DNA of 64,000 nt from Notospermus geniculatus (GCA_002633025.1 NMRB01000964.1:42027-106026); one strand, 5' to 3'. Positions 32,003 to 44,298 are shown, counted from the stretch's first letter. Notes: generated by a model not told the origin, from the sequence alone. Made by a program: numbers and translations.

Positions 32003-33228
32003 TTATCCGAGGAGATTTTCGATGCAGTTAGCACTTATGCCAATTTCTCCCTAAATCCCACTTTGATTGTGTTTCCAAAGCGTTAGAAGCAAGCTGTTGC
32101 AAAAGGTTCAAATTACTAGTATTTCAAATGCTTATAATGTACGATAGAAAACTCGTTTGTAAGTTTGGATTTCAGAGACATCCTACATGTAGATGCCTGG
32201 ATCTGGATGTAAAGGTGAATGCAACATGCTGAGTGCAGCATTATTTCAACGTCAAATGACAAGCTAACGCCAGTGATTCAGTTTCAATTGGCTGTGGCAG
32301 TTTAAAAAGGACATTTAAGACTTCAAATAGAAGTTACTCGGCATGAAGTCCCATCATACTCGCTGCGAGATGAGGATTGTCAGATGCACTTTACGGATTT
32401 ATTTTTGAAATTACTTTACCTAACAGCAAAAAAACGTAGTTTGAATAGTTGACGATGCATCAAAGCAGAGAATGTTAATAGATTAGTCCCCATCCTATGG
32501 CAATCTGCTAGCGAAATCTCAAGTCGTGGATTGGGACGCAGATGGGCCTCTTTTCAAACTGAAAATTTTTCGAATGTAGAACTTGGGATCTTCCTTTCTA
32601 TAACTTTCTTTCCAATTCTAGTTTCATGAGATGGTTATTACGGCACATTCCCGACGAAATGCGTAAGGTGACTCAGCAGAATCACGAAATGTTCGTGAAA
32701 AATGCAATCAACAAATGCCCTTCTTTACTACTTCCCGGATGGTGATGATTCCCGAGAGAGCTATTTGATACACTTTAACGTAATAACGGAATGCCTTATG
32801 ATTTCCTTTGCAGTTACTTTCTCCAAATATGACGGAGTGAAAGCGATTTAAGGTCAACAGGGTATCATAATGACCATCTTGTCTCTCGTGTTAATTTCTT
32901 TTTATGGACCTCGGTTAGCTTTCATTATGCAAGCGAAAAAAATTAGTGGCATCGGAGAGTATTCGTTTACGATGCATCAGTGACATCACTCGTCAGAGGC
33001 GATATCGTTCTGTTTACAACCAAAAAATGGTGTTGAACTGAGAGCTGAGCTTTATGGCTTAACAACAGCAATCCCAGCCGGCTGATATAAGGTGACGCAT
33101 AAACATAACGAATCAAGCTTAACCTATTGTGACTGCCTGACAAAACAACCAGCCTTCGCGAGCTAACATGATACCTTCGTCATTGCTGTGTCGCTGGTAT
33201 TCGCAACCGATCAGCAATGCTAAATATC
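32003..33228. other. no gene recognised
   Basis: 1.2 kb with no exon, RNA or repeat structure that I can support. Confidence 0.4.
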
Positions 33229-33741
33229 AACCTCGTTCCCAGGGGTCGTTTACTTTCTGACAATAGGGAGGTTTCGAAATCAAATGATAAACGTAAACGT
33301 TAACGACAACGTTCTTTTTGTACCGAAAATGCAATATAAAATCTGGTTAATGTGTACTATGAAAATAACGTTGTCGTTAACGTTTACGTTTATCGTTTGA
33401 TTTCGAAACCTCCCTAATATGGCGCACGGTTCACCAACCCCTGGAATCAGCTTTGGTTTGAAGACCAGGATCTTTCGTCTAAGTATAGGTGGCAGCACGA
33501 GGCAAAATAATTAATCTGAAATACTTACTCGTGCTTTTTAAATTCCTTTTACAAAAAAATCATTAAACCTGGATATAGGTACCTTTTGATTTGATCCAAA
33601 ATATTTTGAAAATTTGTTTGGGTATATTCTTGGGTATATCTGACGGTTTCCCGTCAACCAGTCAAATGCGTTAAATCCAAAGCTGATTCCAGGGGTTAGT
33701 GAGCGTCCGTCAGAAAGCGAACGACCCCTGGGGACGAGGTT
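33229..33741. mobile_element. DNA element with AACCTCGTYCCCAGGGGTCG ends, interrupted by a MITE
   Basis: Left arm AACCTCGTTCCCAGGGGTCG (33229) and right arm CGACCCCTGGGGACGAGGTT (ending 33741). A further mirrored pair, ACCCCTGGAATCAGCTTTGG / CCAAAGCTGATTCCAGGGGT, lies inside. The left arm is split by the TA-flanked MITE at 33266-33414. Confidence 0.75.
33266..33414. mobile_element. hairpin MITE, GGGAGGTTTCGAAATCAAAT, TA-flanked
   Basis: Arms of about 60 bp, including AAACGTAAACGTTAACGACA, mirrored at the right; TA on each side. A degraded relative lies at 19120-19273. Confidence 0.85.
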
Positions 33742-34866
33742 GTGCTAAATATATCGTACGTTTCTCGAAGGAAACGCAACGACATTCCACTTGTACTAAC
33801 TATGTAGGTGAGCAACGTGCAAAGTCGACCAATGACAAGCAACTTTTAAGGCGTATCCATTCATACATGTAAGTATGGCTTTAGTTTAGGATCAGTTTGT
33901 TAGGCAACACCCATTGCTATCAGTCAACGAAAGCATGGATTTGTCTTCCATCACAAGCTTTTTCGGCAGGTGCTTCACCTGAAATGCTCGACACGATCTC
34001 TTAAATTTGCAGGCATAAGTCATCCAATTTACGTAAGGCATAAATATGCATTAGTAATGTTGTTCAGCAGTTCGGAAATTTGAGAATTAGAATCCATGCA
34101 AATATTCTTAAACATTAAAACGGATAGAGCTGTGCAAGTATTCGACTCACTCCGATCCTTGCATTTACGAACCAGAAAAATCTGTCGATACAATTACTTG
34201 CGACAACACAATACTCCCTCAGAGCAGCAATGAATTTCAACAGACACAATCTCATCCCAATTACTTTCTTGTCTTCTTTTATAACTTAAGTGATGAAATT
34301 ACGAAGCAGAATTCACGATTTATTCAAGTAAGTATTTATAGTACTCAACGGATCTCTAAATTACACTTGCTCCACTGGGAAATGGTTTAGATTCACTATC
34401 CAAATAGACTGCAGCATGATAGCGCAATTTATTAGACTATAAGTTGTTAGAAGGCAGTGTGATTTACATGCAAATGTGCGAAGTTTCTCTCAGACGCACA
34501 CATGCAAAAAAACTCGACATGGTGGTATATTTCTATAGCGAGTATGACGAACGTTCCTTGATCGAGGCCGATCACTTAAGATACATGTATTGTCAGAAGT
34601 TACATGGAGTGAGGCTAACGGCAAATTCATAAATCCATTTTAACTTCGTTCTGACCGAAACAAAAAACCGTTCACATTGCAAATTAAGATTTTTCAATAC
34701 CATTACTAATGGCACTGCCATTTTGATCAATCACAGTATCAGTATCTATGTATTTGTATTTGTATTACATTTTTCCGTCAGGGCCGAAGACACTACTCTT
34801 GTTCCTCACTTGGACGGGTCTTTTACTTGCCCTTGCAAAGAAACAAGGTACAAGGCACCACGGCTA
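33742..34866. other. no gene recognised
   Basis: The frame 34444-34632 is unremarkable. Nothing else seen. Confidence 0.35.
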
Positions 34867-35008
34867 AAGCTACGTTTAGCTGACACGCGGAATGCGGATT
34901 GCGGAACGCGGAAGCGGACAATGCAATGCATTTTCGTATACAACATATCGTACCGCCGGGGGTTCCGCATCCCTATACCGTATTCCGGATGTCTGGTAAA
35001 CGCAGCTT
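34867..35008. mobile_element. MITE with AAGCTRCGTTTA ends, TA-flanked
   Basis: AAGCTACGTTTAGCTGACAC / GTCTGGTAAACGCAGCTT; inner GCGGAATGCGG / CCGTATTCCGG words. Confidence 0.65.
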
Positions 35009-35056
35009 TACTGTCCCATGCGACGGACGTGAAGAGCCGCGAATGAAATATCATAT

Positions 35057-35130
35057 GGCCCGGGTTGGATTCGAACCCGGGACCTGCCGCTCGCTAGGCG
35101 GACGTGATAACCACTCAGCTATCAGGGCTC
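35057..35130 (-). repeat. tRNA-like SINE head or tRNA pseudogene (Ala-AGC-like loop)
   Basis: On the minus strand: TAGCTGAGTGG (box A), an anticodon-like loop CTAGCGA within CCGC/GCGG, and GGGTTCGAATCC (box B). The acceptor pairs only partly (GCCC/GGGC) and the T stem is disrupted, so this is not a sound tRNA gene. Confidence 0.55.
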
Positions 35131-35868
35131 CTCAAGGATTTTTCAATCCGCGTCTACCCGAGTTTTTTACGACTCTGCCGAGAATTCTGGTACTATAAGG
35201 CAACCGGGTCTCCGAGCTAGCAAAAAAATCATGACGCCACAATTTTTCACGTTACCTCCAATAAATGCATATGTAATTTAATTATCAGCAAGCCGCAGTC
35301 TCGTCATCTTCTTTTTAATTGAATTATACCATGTCAGACCGATTAAAACCCTGATTACCTAGACATGACGCTCTAGTCGGCCATACTTCTACTAATCTTC
35401 GTCTTGTTACTAGTGAAATAATTCGCCCGGGGAGATAAAACAATTAGAGACTGCGACCCCAATGGAATTCATCTGATGCTGGCTAATGACAATCTCTGGT
35501 GAAATATTACGCACTTTATTCGCATACCAAAGAGGAGGGTGACAATCTTGTGGACGCTGTTCATTATAAAGATCAGAAAGACAGCCAACCATTACAATAT
35601 TTTCTTTACCAACACCCAAAGCTACGCGGAGATTTACGAGAATTGCTCTATTGACCAAAAACTAATCTTGGCTAAAAACAACACAATGGTCATTCCTTGG
35701 CCACGGGGCACATCAATCAGTTAAACGTGATTAAAGGGTACTACAGCATTTAAACGAATGATTTTTCTACCATGTATAACTGTACATTTTTATTAAAGTT
35801 CTATTCTTCAATAATCGGTCAGACTTCCTTAGTACAATCACTCCACCATACTAAGTACAATGTAACCC
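35131..35868. other. no gene recognised
   Basis: Nothing supportable. Confidence 0.35.
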
Positions 35869-36315
35869 TAAAGGAATCAAACATAAAGGTTCAACTAACA
35901 AATTTAGCATTTTATAAATGTGGACAGTATCCTTTGAACCTCAACAGATTTGCATTCTGACTCTTCCATTTGATAGGCAAGACCTTCCTGCATGTTTAGT
36001 GCAAATTTTGTTGAATTCAGACTTGATCTTTTGATACAAAAGGACTGCGCAGGGTCATCTGTGTACATTTGAATAGGCTAAGGTACATTTGTACATGGAA
36101 CACCAATTGTGCTGAAAACAGCTCTGGTATCATTAGAAATGGAATTCAAGGCATCAAATTGACAGATTCATTTACCCCACTACCATAAAAAAGTTGAAGC
36201 TCCTGCCTATTACGTAAAACCGAAATTCAGGCAGTGAGAGACATCTGGTGGCAACATATGAAGTGTATCCCTCAGTAAGTTCATCGTTCGCAAATAAACC
36301 TTTATGTTTGATTCT
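35869..36315. mobile_element. MITE with TAAAGGAATCAAACATAAAG ends (copy 2)
   Basis: Homologous to 22015-22498; the right terminus is altered after CTTTATGTTTGATTC. Confidence 0.75.
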
Positions 36316-36612
36316 TCACTAAAATGACTGAGGAATTTGTGTTTTTTAGGCAATGATTTCGTATTATTCCGCACACCTATGACCTCCCCAATAAAGGCTT
36401 CTAAGGCAAGTTCATTACCCGAGCACTGTGTGAGAAGAAAGCTCTGAATACAAATGGATAAATCAATCAATCTGACCTGTAGCTTTATTTGAACGTATAA
36501 CTAAGCAAGGAAATTGTTTCATCCAGACAAGTTAGATATTGGCAATTCCGAACAGTCGTTCTTTTGAAGCAGTGGGAAAAAAGTGAGAACACGAACACCT
36601 AGAACACTTAAG

Positions 36613-36766
36613 TGGAATTTGAACCTGGGGGAACTGGCGATGTCGTACAAGCAGCCAGGCAAGCTGACATCTGATGAGAACTGGCAGGCAATGGCTAAGA
36701 CAACTTTTCCCATGCTTAATCATGAGGTGAACGAGCAAGATAAAAAATCTGGTGGTGGGAAAACAG
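36613..36766 (+). CDS. possible coding exon, truncated by a hairpin MITE
   Basis: Codons are strikingly gene-like (CTG, AAG, CAG, GAG, AAC preferred) over residues such as LNLGELAMSYKQPGKLTSDE and NWQAMAKTTFPMLNHEVNEQ. A possible acceptor (CACTTAAG) precedes 36613. The frame runs straight into the hairpin at 36769 and no donor is visible before it, so the exon may be cut by the insertion. Family not recognised. Confidence 0.35.
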
Positions 36767-36768
36767 CT

Positions 36769-36910
36769 GGGGCCATATTCTTGAAGCCTTCGCAACTTTG
36801 CGTGCATGCTAATCTATTGTATAAGGCAGTCAGTCAACAATAGGACATTTGCAGCCAAACAATAGACTTGCGTGCACGCAAAGTTGCGAAGGCTTCGTGA
36901 ATATGGCCCC
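36769..36910. mobile_element. hairpin MITE, GGGGCCATATTCTTGAAGCC
   Basis: Arms of about 45 bp (GGGGCCATATTCTTGAAGCC ... GGCTTCGTGAATATGGCCCC). Same family as 46727-46834, 57976-58082 and, more distantly, 6263-6518. Confidence 0.8.
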
Positions 36911-36912
36911 AG

Positions 36913-37588
36913 ATTAGGCACCAAAACCATTTGTTGCTGACCAATATTGCACCAAATTTGATAGTTGCCAAAGATTGTGGACTGACACTACTATCATGTA
37001 CCAACAATCCCGACAGTCGGATCAATCACAGGTAGCCTACCAAAAATAAAAACATGACTGCTCGACTATTTTGGTAAAAAAGCATACTTGTATACAAGTT
37101 GGTGATTTACCAATCAGGTAGCTTTACCAACCATGGTGTCGGCGATTGAAAACCGGAAATTCAGGCACCAATTTTAAACTCCGGCCAGAAGGAATGTCAT
37201 ATATTCATTAAGTGTCCTAAACAATGCACCGTGAAACCTGAAGCATCGTTATTCAATGACTCCGAGAAACCAATGCGATAAGCATGTCAAAATGTTTGAA
37301 ATATCATTCCCCACGTATGTTTTCCCCTCAGCCATGGTGATTGCTCACATGGAAATGATACTAGTACCTCAGCCAGAAAGGAAGATTGCAGTGCCACACT
37401 CGAGAAATCGACGAACCACAATTGCTTCTGTTACGAGAATCAATAACTGAGGACATCAGTGTGGTTCGCAGCGTTATCACCAGGCTCCGCTGACTGCACA
37501 GCAACAGGAAAGATGACGAGAAAGGACGGAGAAGCAGATCGATCAAAGGTGTGTTGCCAAAATCCGATGGCCGCTTTAGTTCCGTTTC
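36913..37588. other. no gene recognised
   Basis: Nothing supportable. Confidence 0.35.
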
Positions 37589-37738
37589 CAGGCTGAAATA
37601 AAGCTTCCACCGCGGAGAAGAGCTTTGTATCTCATGGGAGAAAACGTTCCTTCGCCGATGGAGACGGTGACCTACCTGCTGAACAGATTTCTCCACGAGT
37701 AAGCTTTCTCCGCGGTGAAAGTAGGGTCTTATTTCCTG
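37589..37738. mobile_element. short inverted-repeat element, CAGGCTGAAATAAAGCTT
   Basis: CAGG...CCTG ends with mirrored CACCGCGGAGAA / TTCTCCGCGGTG. A 164-codon minus frame over it is a repeat frame. Confidence 0.55.
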
Positions 37739-38712
37739 AAAGAAATGTTTATACGCAGAAAGGAACATGAAATGACTGGTGATCTCGCGAAAAATTAGGC
37801 AACTGGTTGGGACAGCCTCCCTAGGCCCTGAGCCACGACTGTGCTTGAGTTTCACATTTGGAGGAGTAGGCCTAGCACAATGGAACTCGAATGCAACAAT
37901 CGTCCGCTACGGGCAAAGCTGCGATGTTTTTCATGGCCTTTCCTTGAACCTGAGCAAAATTACATGTAGTACACAATCATGTGCATGTACATGAAGATGT
38001 ACGTATGTTGTAATCACTAAACGAGCACTTTGACTTTCTTTGCCCAATGACATCAAACAGGTTTTGGGAATAAAGGTTAGTTTGGGTCTTTCTGCAGTTT
38101 ACCTCCTCCAACCACTTCTCTCAAGCATAGTGGAGGTACCCTCCCACTATCACTGAAAGATTGAAGAAGATTCAGGCGGAGAAATCTTGATATAGGGTAC
38201 AGGTGACATGTATGTACCGTATCTCATGACTCAAGTTGAATTGAAATTCACCCAACGCTCATTGCTTTACGTGACAAACATGCATATTGATAACTGTACC
38301 TTCAGGTGAAATGAAAACTCGATAAGCAGATTTAAAAAAAAAAGATGCATTGTTTAAACGTCTGACGTTTTTACAATCTCCGATAATAAAACATCTAATA
38401 TTTCACCCGCAACAATCCACGACAAAACGAACCAGACGACCGGACGAAAAAAATCTGTTTTGTCAATACATGTAGTGAATTCTATTGATTATACTTAGAT
38501 GTATATTGGGAAAATGACAGGCATATACATGTACCGGTAATAAAACTTGTACATAGGCTACTGACAGTCCGGAACTGAAAGGAGAACGAAGGGAGGGGTT
38601 GCTATAACATTGTTACAGCAGAAAATATACTTAAAAGAAAAACGCTTCCTATACAAACCTGCTGATAACATGACACAAAGTGTCATTTTCTGCAGAATGC
38701 TTCCGGTTTGTA
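37739..38712. other. no gene recognised
   Basis: Nothing supportable. Confidence 0.35.
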
Positions 38713-38999
38713 GTCGGGTCATCAATATATGAAAAAAAACTGCCGGACTGGAACGAATTGCAACAAAAGCTTTTTTGACGGTTTCTTGTAGGTTTGACAT
38801 TGGACAACAAATATCGGCGAAAATATAACGGAAAAAATAACTTTTTAATGGAAACCTGGTGTGGTTGCTATGGCAACGTTTTTTCATCTTTCCCGTCGTG
38901 CGATTTTTGATATGTTGTTGTCCAATGTCAAAACTACAAAAAACCATCAAAAAACCTTTTGTTGCAATTTGTTCCAGGTTTTTCATATATTGACCCGAC
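38713..38999. mobile_element. MITE with GTCGGGTCA ends and ~90-bp arms, TA-flanked
   Basis: GTCGGGTCATCAATATATGA mirrored as TCATATATTGACCCGAC; the arms continue through TTGCAACAAAAG and GACATTGGACAACA. TA on both sides. The 142-codon minus frame is an artefact of this palindrome. Confidence 0.85.
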
Positions 39000-39205
39000 T
39001 ATTGGTTCACACCAAAACGGAAGTTAGTTGAGTAAAATTTGTTTCATCTCATACATGTATTTTCTGACAAAATTAACACCAATAGGCCAACGCCTTCTTT
39101 AGGTCGTGATATAATTCTTGATGAAGTAATTCTTCTATAGTTGCCGGTGTAACGTTTTTCAGTGTGGCGTTTTGCAGTGTGCCGGTGACATTACAATAGA
39201 TTGAT

Positions 39206-39367
39206 GAAGCCACCCATACACGTTCAATATTATTGCACAGTATGAGGACCAAAATGAGCAATATTATTGCCAATCTTTCTTCCACCCATCATGCCAGAAG
39301 CACATGGCTTTGCCCCTATTTTTGGCCCCATATTGTGCAATAATATTGATCGTGTATGGGTCGCTTC
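39206..39367. mobile_element. MITE with GAAGCCACCCATACACG ends
   Basis: GAAGCCACCCATACACGTTC mirrored as CGTGTATGGGTCGCTTC; inner CAATATTATTGCACA / TGTGCAATAATATTG. Partial relatives at about 47783-47872 and 59027-59112. Confidence 0.75.
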
Positions 39368-40214
39368 TGGCGCGACTTGAGCGACACTCAGAGAAACAGT
39401 GAGTCTGTTTTCCCAGTGTGTTCTAAGCAATGGGAGTCACACAGAAAAATGGCCGCACTGAAAAACATCACAACGGTATGTCAAAGTCAAGACACTTATA
39501 TGCGTGTCAATTGAAGACGAAATTCGTTCTTTTTCAAACTTCCTGCCCCCGGCAATTTTTATTGATCTATAGAATTTAATCGAAAGGATGATGTTGAATA
39601 TTTGAAGACCCTAAATCAATAGGATCAATAGAATTTATCTCTCGCAATATTTCAGGTCCTTAGGAAACAAGAGACAGTTCTAATCTTTACATGTATGACA
39701 TCCTTGTAGGCCTAAGGATGGTGTAGGTCAACGCTTGTTCCTTTTCTGTCATAACTGCAGTTACCTCCCTAAATCTCACTGCGGACTCATCGACACAGCC
39801 ATAACATTCCTATCATTAAGAGGACAATAATTTTGCAAATAAAACGAATGTGAGGCAAGCCAATGAATCAACAAACTATCCAGTAGATCACCTGCTTCGT
39901 TCAATGAGGTGGAGGGTTCCAGTGGAACCACCTGCCGCTAGCCATTATGCGCGGAGTTGCAGGTGGTGTCAAATTAGGGTTTCGTTAATCTGTTGACTGG
40001 TACCTCACGGCATCAGCCTCCCACACCACGACATCGATGTTTCTGACGATGTTCTACGACGCTTGAAATATTGAACACTGAGGATGTGGAAAAAATCTCT
40101 ATAGAGAACACTGCGATAGCAGCGTACTCCTGTCAAAATACCCGTAAGCGTATAGATGGAATGGAAGGGTTCCAATAATGAGCCAGGACTTTGTCAATGT
40201 GCTGATATTAAACA
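39368..40214. other. no gene recognised
   Basis: Nothing supportable. Confidence 0.35.
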
Positions 40215-40326
40215 GGGCCCATATTCCTAAAACCTTGCTAGGCTTAGTTACCTGGCCTCGTTTGTACAGGCCAATGTACACAAATAGCAACCAACTAAGC
40301 TAGCAAGGTTTTATGAATATGGGCCC
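40215..40326. mobile_element. hairpin MITE, GGGCCCATATTC
   Basis: GGGCCCATATTCCTAAAACC mirrored as GGTTTTATGAATATGGGCCC; inner CTTGCTAG / CTAGCAAG. Resembles the GGGCCATATTC hairpins in outer sequence only. Confidence 0.8.
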
Positions 40327-41289
40327 TGGAGGTTTCAGAAATTGTCCTCGTGCATCAAGACCCTACCTTGGTTGGTTATTACATGGAAACAATAACTCAC
40401 CTGCAAAGAGAGAAAAAAGGAAGAGTTAGACATCGCATAACGCATCCTCGAAATAAATTTAGGTCCTTCGTGGTTTTCTTCATTGCTTTATTACAGAGCA
40501 ATAAGAACAGAATCTTCTTATGTACAAAACCGCCGTCACCTAACCGTTGCGGATCCGTGAGCCAGCCGTAACTTAACCTTTCACTCCAGTCACTCCGCTA
40601 GAAGATGACACGAGTAACCTACGGATCCCCATATCCGTAGCGAGCATTGTGAGTAGGCTTCCTGTTGTCAATTTCTCACCCCACCCCCTTGCCCGGATCG
40701 GATACTCGGCGTCAAGCCATCAACGTCTTTCCGCCAGCTCACCAACTATTGGCATTCATTGGCCGTCAGTAATCGCCGTGTAGGGACTTGTATCAATGCA
40801 TTGAACCGTTCCTATCGACTATCGATTTATGCCAATGGATGTCTAAAGCCAAAGCCTGCTTCTTCTCCATCGAGATTGCCATTAGGAGGGGCAATTTGAG
40901 ATCTAGCGACGGATTAGGATTGTGGATAATGCCTGAGGTGCCGAGATAGCAATAAAGATGAGAACTATTTGAGCCTCTAATCGTTTTATGCAAAGGGAAA
41001 GTTTTTTGTGTTGGAATAAATGGCGCAACTCAAAGTGAGTTGTCAGAAATATCATTTCCTGCTGTTTTTTGAACGAAGAATTGATTGAACGGCAGAGCAT
41101 CAGCAATTCCAGTTTGATCTTTTTCAACTTAACAATTAAAGGCGTAAACTTCAATTGGTTTTGAACCAGGAATTATTGTAGCTCTTTCTCAAAATCTCCC
41201 ATTAAAAACCTATATTATGCATTGACAATTCCGTCAAGTTTTCTTGCTTTCATTACGTTATTTTGCATCAATCAATCCGAAGAAGTAAA
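40327..41289. other. no firm gene
   Basis: Minus-strand frames at 40793-41154 are mildly coding-like but lack supporting splice sites. Confidence 0.25.
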
Positions 41290-41630
41290 CTCCTGCCGCA
41301 GTGGCAAACCGCTACCAATTACGTTACCCGCGCTCTGAAACTGCTTCAATTGGTGCCATCCTCAAAGCATCACTAATAGACGGCGTTAGCTGTCCGATTC
41401 GGGGAATCCTCACTTGGAATGTGCCGCGAGTATTACTATACAGTTATACATTTTGTACACGTATCTTAGCCAATCAGAAAGTGTGTTACGGCGGCGTCGG
41501 TTAAACCTATGATGATGGTTTCTGATTGGATCCGCCTCGTCAAACAGCGCCGTCTATTGATGATCCTTTACTTTTGGCGCCAACTATACCAGTGTTTAGT
41601 GGGTCTATACAAACATGTACCTATGTCCAA
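41290..41630. repeat. interspersed repeat with GACGGCGTTAG..CAGCGCCGTCTATTGAT (copy 1)
   Basis: Shares the word order AAACCGCTACC, TACGTTACCCGCGCT, ATTCGGGGAATCC, AATCAGAAAGTGTGTTACGG and CAGCGCCGTCTATTGAT with 49085-49600 and 59535-60060. The mirrored GACGGCGTTAG / AACAGCGCCGTC may be internal ends. Confidence 0.65.
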
Positions 41631-41840
41631 CTACACACTCTGGGGAGGAGTGAACGAAGAAGCAGAGAAAGGCATACATGTAAGTAGGCCTACGCTACTT
41701 CGCATGAGACGATTTCTACTTTGCTGAAGTCAGTTTCGAACCCTCGAGGATCATATGCGGAAAGAGTAACTGCTTTCCCCAATTATAGATGCTAAACCTT
41801 TTGCCTTTCAAGGTACCGACACGTGGTACCATAATATATA

Positions 41841-42625
41841 CACTGAAAAACTCTGCTTCATCAAAATGACGAACTTAGATTCGTTTTCCATTATCACCAT
41901 AGTCTCGCGCAGCCAGCCGTTTCGTTCCGCAGTACTGCTACACAAACGTCTGGCCCAGAACGCCGTTATTCTTGTGATACAGTGCATTGTGGGTAATGCT
42001 GTAGCAGGTCACGTGACATAAGATGGCTGCTTCCATCGATGGATAAAATTTCACCTCACAACCTTCCAAAATGTCTGAATCTGGCAATGAATCGATCGGT
42101 GAAGTGGTCTGAGGCAACTTACTGGACAGCATCAACCTATTGGAGTTGAATATCAGGCTGAAAACTAAGCAGGAATTGTGTATCCGTATGGTAGAAGACG
42201 TCGAGAAATCCCAACTGACATTATGTGGTCGTCGCCATGATGATGTCACATGATCACTTCTCTTGCCCAATCAGCAGCCGGATTGTGATTTTCAAATGGG
42301 AGGAATCGACGGGTGAGAATGAATGACTAGCTCTGTCCCTGATTAGCCAATCAGCATCCAGACCAGGATCTTGGTCTGCTCGTAACAGAAAAAGCGACGT
42401 TATGACCCAGACGCTTGTTCGATCCCCAGATTCGAAACAGCGGCTGGGTGACCGAGACTATTATCACCATAAACTGAGTATCTAAATTCGTCAAAATGAC
42501 AAGTCCACGTTCGTCATTTTGACGAACCCTTGTTTATGTTTATGTTCTAGACTTGTCATTTTGACGAATATAGTTTGGTGATCAATGAAAACGAACCTAA
42601 GTTCGTCATTTTGAGTTTTTCAGTG
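41841..42625. mobile_element. MITE with CACTGAAAAACTC ends, hit by a second element
   Basis: CACTGAAAAACTC...TCAAAATGACGAACTTAG at the left mirrors CTAAGTTCGTCATTTTGAG..TTTTTCAGTG at the right; TA stands outside both ends. Internal TTCGTCAAAATGAC words repeat. Original length about 215 bp without the insert. Confidence 0.8.
41901..42459. mobile_element. nested element with AGTCTCG ends and 11-bp target duplication
   Basis: Ends AGTCTCGCGCAGCCAGCCG and CGGCTGGGTGACCGAGACT are inverted. ATTATCACCAT flanks it exactly on both sides (41890-41900 and 42460-42470). Duplications of 8-11 bp are typical of Mutator-like elements; no transposase is present. Confidence 0.8.
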
Positions 42626-43230
42626 TAGTTGATAGGAATGTAAAAGAATGTGAAGTCACGATGATCCACATACATGTACATGTTGCCGACACGAACTTGT
42701 TACATACATCTTCGCCTTCTTCAGCTCTTACTGATAATCATTATCGGTTATCACCTCGGAGGCGCAGTAAATTAGCCGATTAAGAGCTCGACGGATAGCC
42801 TGTTGGTTCCGATGGAACTGGTTGTCAGATATGATTGACTGGGGCATTGTCCTGTTTGCACGGCAGTCCTCCGGGAGTCAGCTCAGCTGTCAACTCACAA
42901 CTTGAATGAGATTCGCGCAGGTCATTCTTTCATACGGGTCAAAGCTAGTCGATTAATCACATCATGCGTCTTTTTACTGTAATTTCAATTATATTTTTGC
43001 GCGTTGCCCGTTGTGCCTTGGACACTTTGTCAATTTGTTTGCTTGTTATGAGATGCCGTATTCTCATTTTTGTTCGCGTCACATTTCTTCACCAATTGTC
43101 AGAAACTGGCATGCTTTGCATGTCTTTGGCGTATTAAACTGTGTGTTACTGGCGTGCTAGAGACTGTTCTTCAAAATATTCGACACGAGCTTGGCTAAAC
43201 GTAAACTCCCTACGCAGTTGTGAGCCGCGT
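42626..43230. other. no gene recognised
   Basis: Nothing supportable. Confidence 0.35.
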
Positions 43231-43560
43231 CCCCTTCGGTTTACCCGCTCTCCACAACTGCTGCTTCGTAGAATTTGCTGCGTTTGGTCAGCAGATGGCG
43301 TCAAGGCCTGGCGCGAATTTTATAGCCTATCAGCACGCTGCTTTCAGAAGTCTTTGCCCTGTTGGCAATGGATGTTCTTGTGTTACCATGGCTATTAGAT
43401 CACACGATCCGCTCAGCCAATGAAAAAGTGTCTCAGGCATCCTGGTCACGGGTGCTCGGCGCTCTCATTGGTCGACTCTCTCAGCGCCATCTGTTGATCA
43501 AAGGCGGCGAATTTTACGAAGTGAAGTAGTTGTGGAGAGCGGGTAAACCGACGTAGGGGG
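43231..43560. mobile_element. element with TCGGTTTACCCGCTCTCCAC ends
   Basis: Left arm near 43236 mirrored near 43520-43556; arms about 45 bp, including CACAACTGCTGCTTCGTA. Confidence 0.65.
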
Positions 43561-44200
43561 TTTTAGGCAACTCTCAACATCTCCCTGATGAGTCTTGCCT
43601 CCTCGTTCACAATCTATTTCTTTCTTTCCAGGAATAAAGTGCAGTACCATTGTCGTAGAAAGACTCCCAAGCTGACGGTTCAAAAGACGGGCGTAGGATG
43701 ATCTCTCCGCTCATACGCAGTTTGGCTGCATGGTAAATCCTCTCCATATTGTCATCTACAAGTATAGGGCAACTCGGCGGAATGACGCCTCAGATGCAAT
43801 TACGTCGAATTGAATGGTATTTTTGCCTCCATGCGCCGTGCTGGGAGTAAATCCACTCAGTATTTCATGAAATATCCAGCCTAATACAGTCGGTGACTAA
43901 ACCTAAACCTTTGAATTCAACCGACTAGACGGCACCAACACATCTGATATCAAGCTTCAGTTTTCTTACAATGGGAATGTTAATGCATTGGTCTCAATTG
44001 ATAGCAGCCCCATTCATTTCATTTCAAGATGACATAAGTAGACATTCATGAATGACAATGGTCGGATCAAGGATTAACATTCCGAAGGAGCGTCCGGGGA
44101 GTAATAAATTTCATTTCAGGGAAACATTCCTAATTCAATTTTTCGTTAAGAATTAAGGATGACCGTTGGTACATTAGGCGCTACGTTAAAGCCGTATTAA
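43561..44200. other. no gene recognised
   Basis: Nothing supportable; duplicated sequence starts at its right edge. Confidence 0.35.
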
Positions 44201-44298
44201 GGAAATGAAACCGCAAGGTGGGTGCGACCAGAGGAAACTGTTCCAAAGTTCTTAGGGCCATGGACAACGGGCCAGGACAACGGAATCGACATCAATAC

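Noticed and set aside
35057-35130. Functional tRNA-Ala(AGC) gene
   Set aside because: Acceptor and T stems do not pair properly; more likely a SINE head or pseudogene.
37361-37855. 164-codon minus-strand frame
   Set aside because: It spans an inverted-repeat element and has no recognisable domain or splice support.
38558-38986. 142-codon minus-strand frame
   Set aside because: It lies almost wholly in a 287-bp palindromic MITE.
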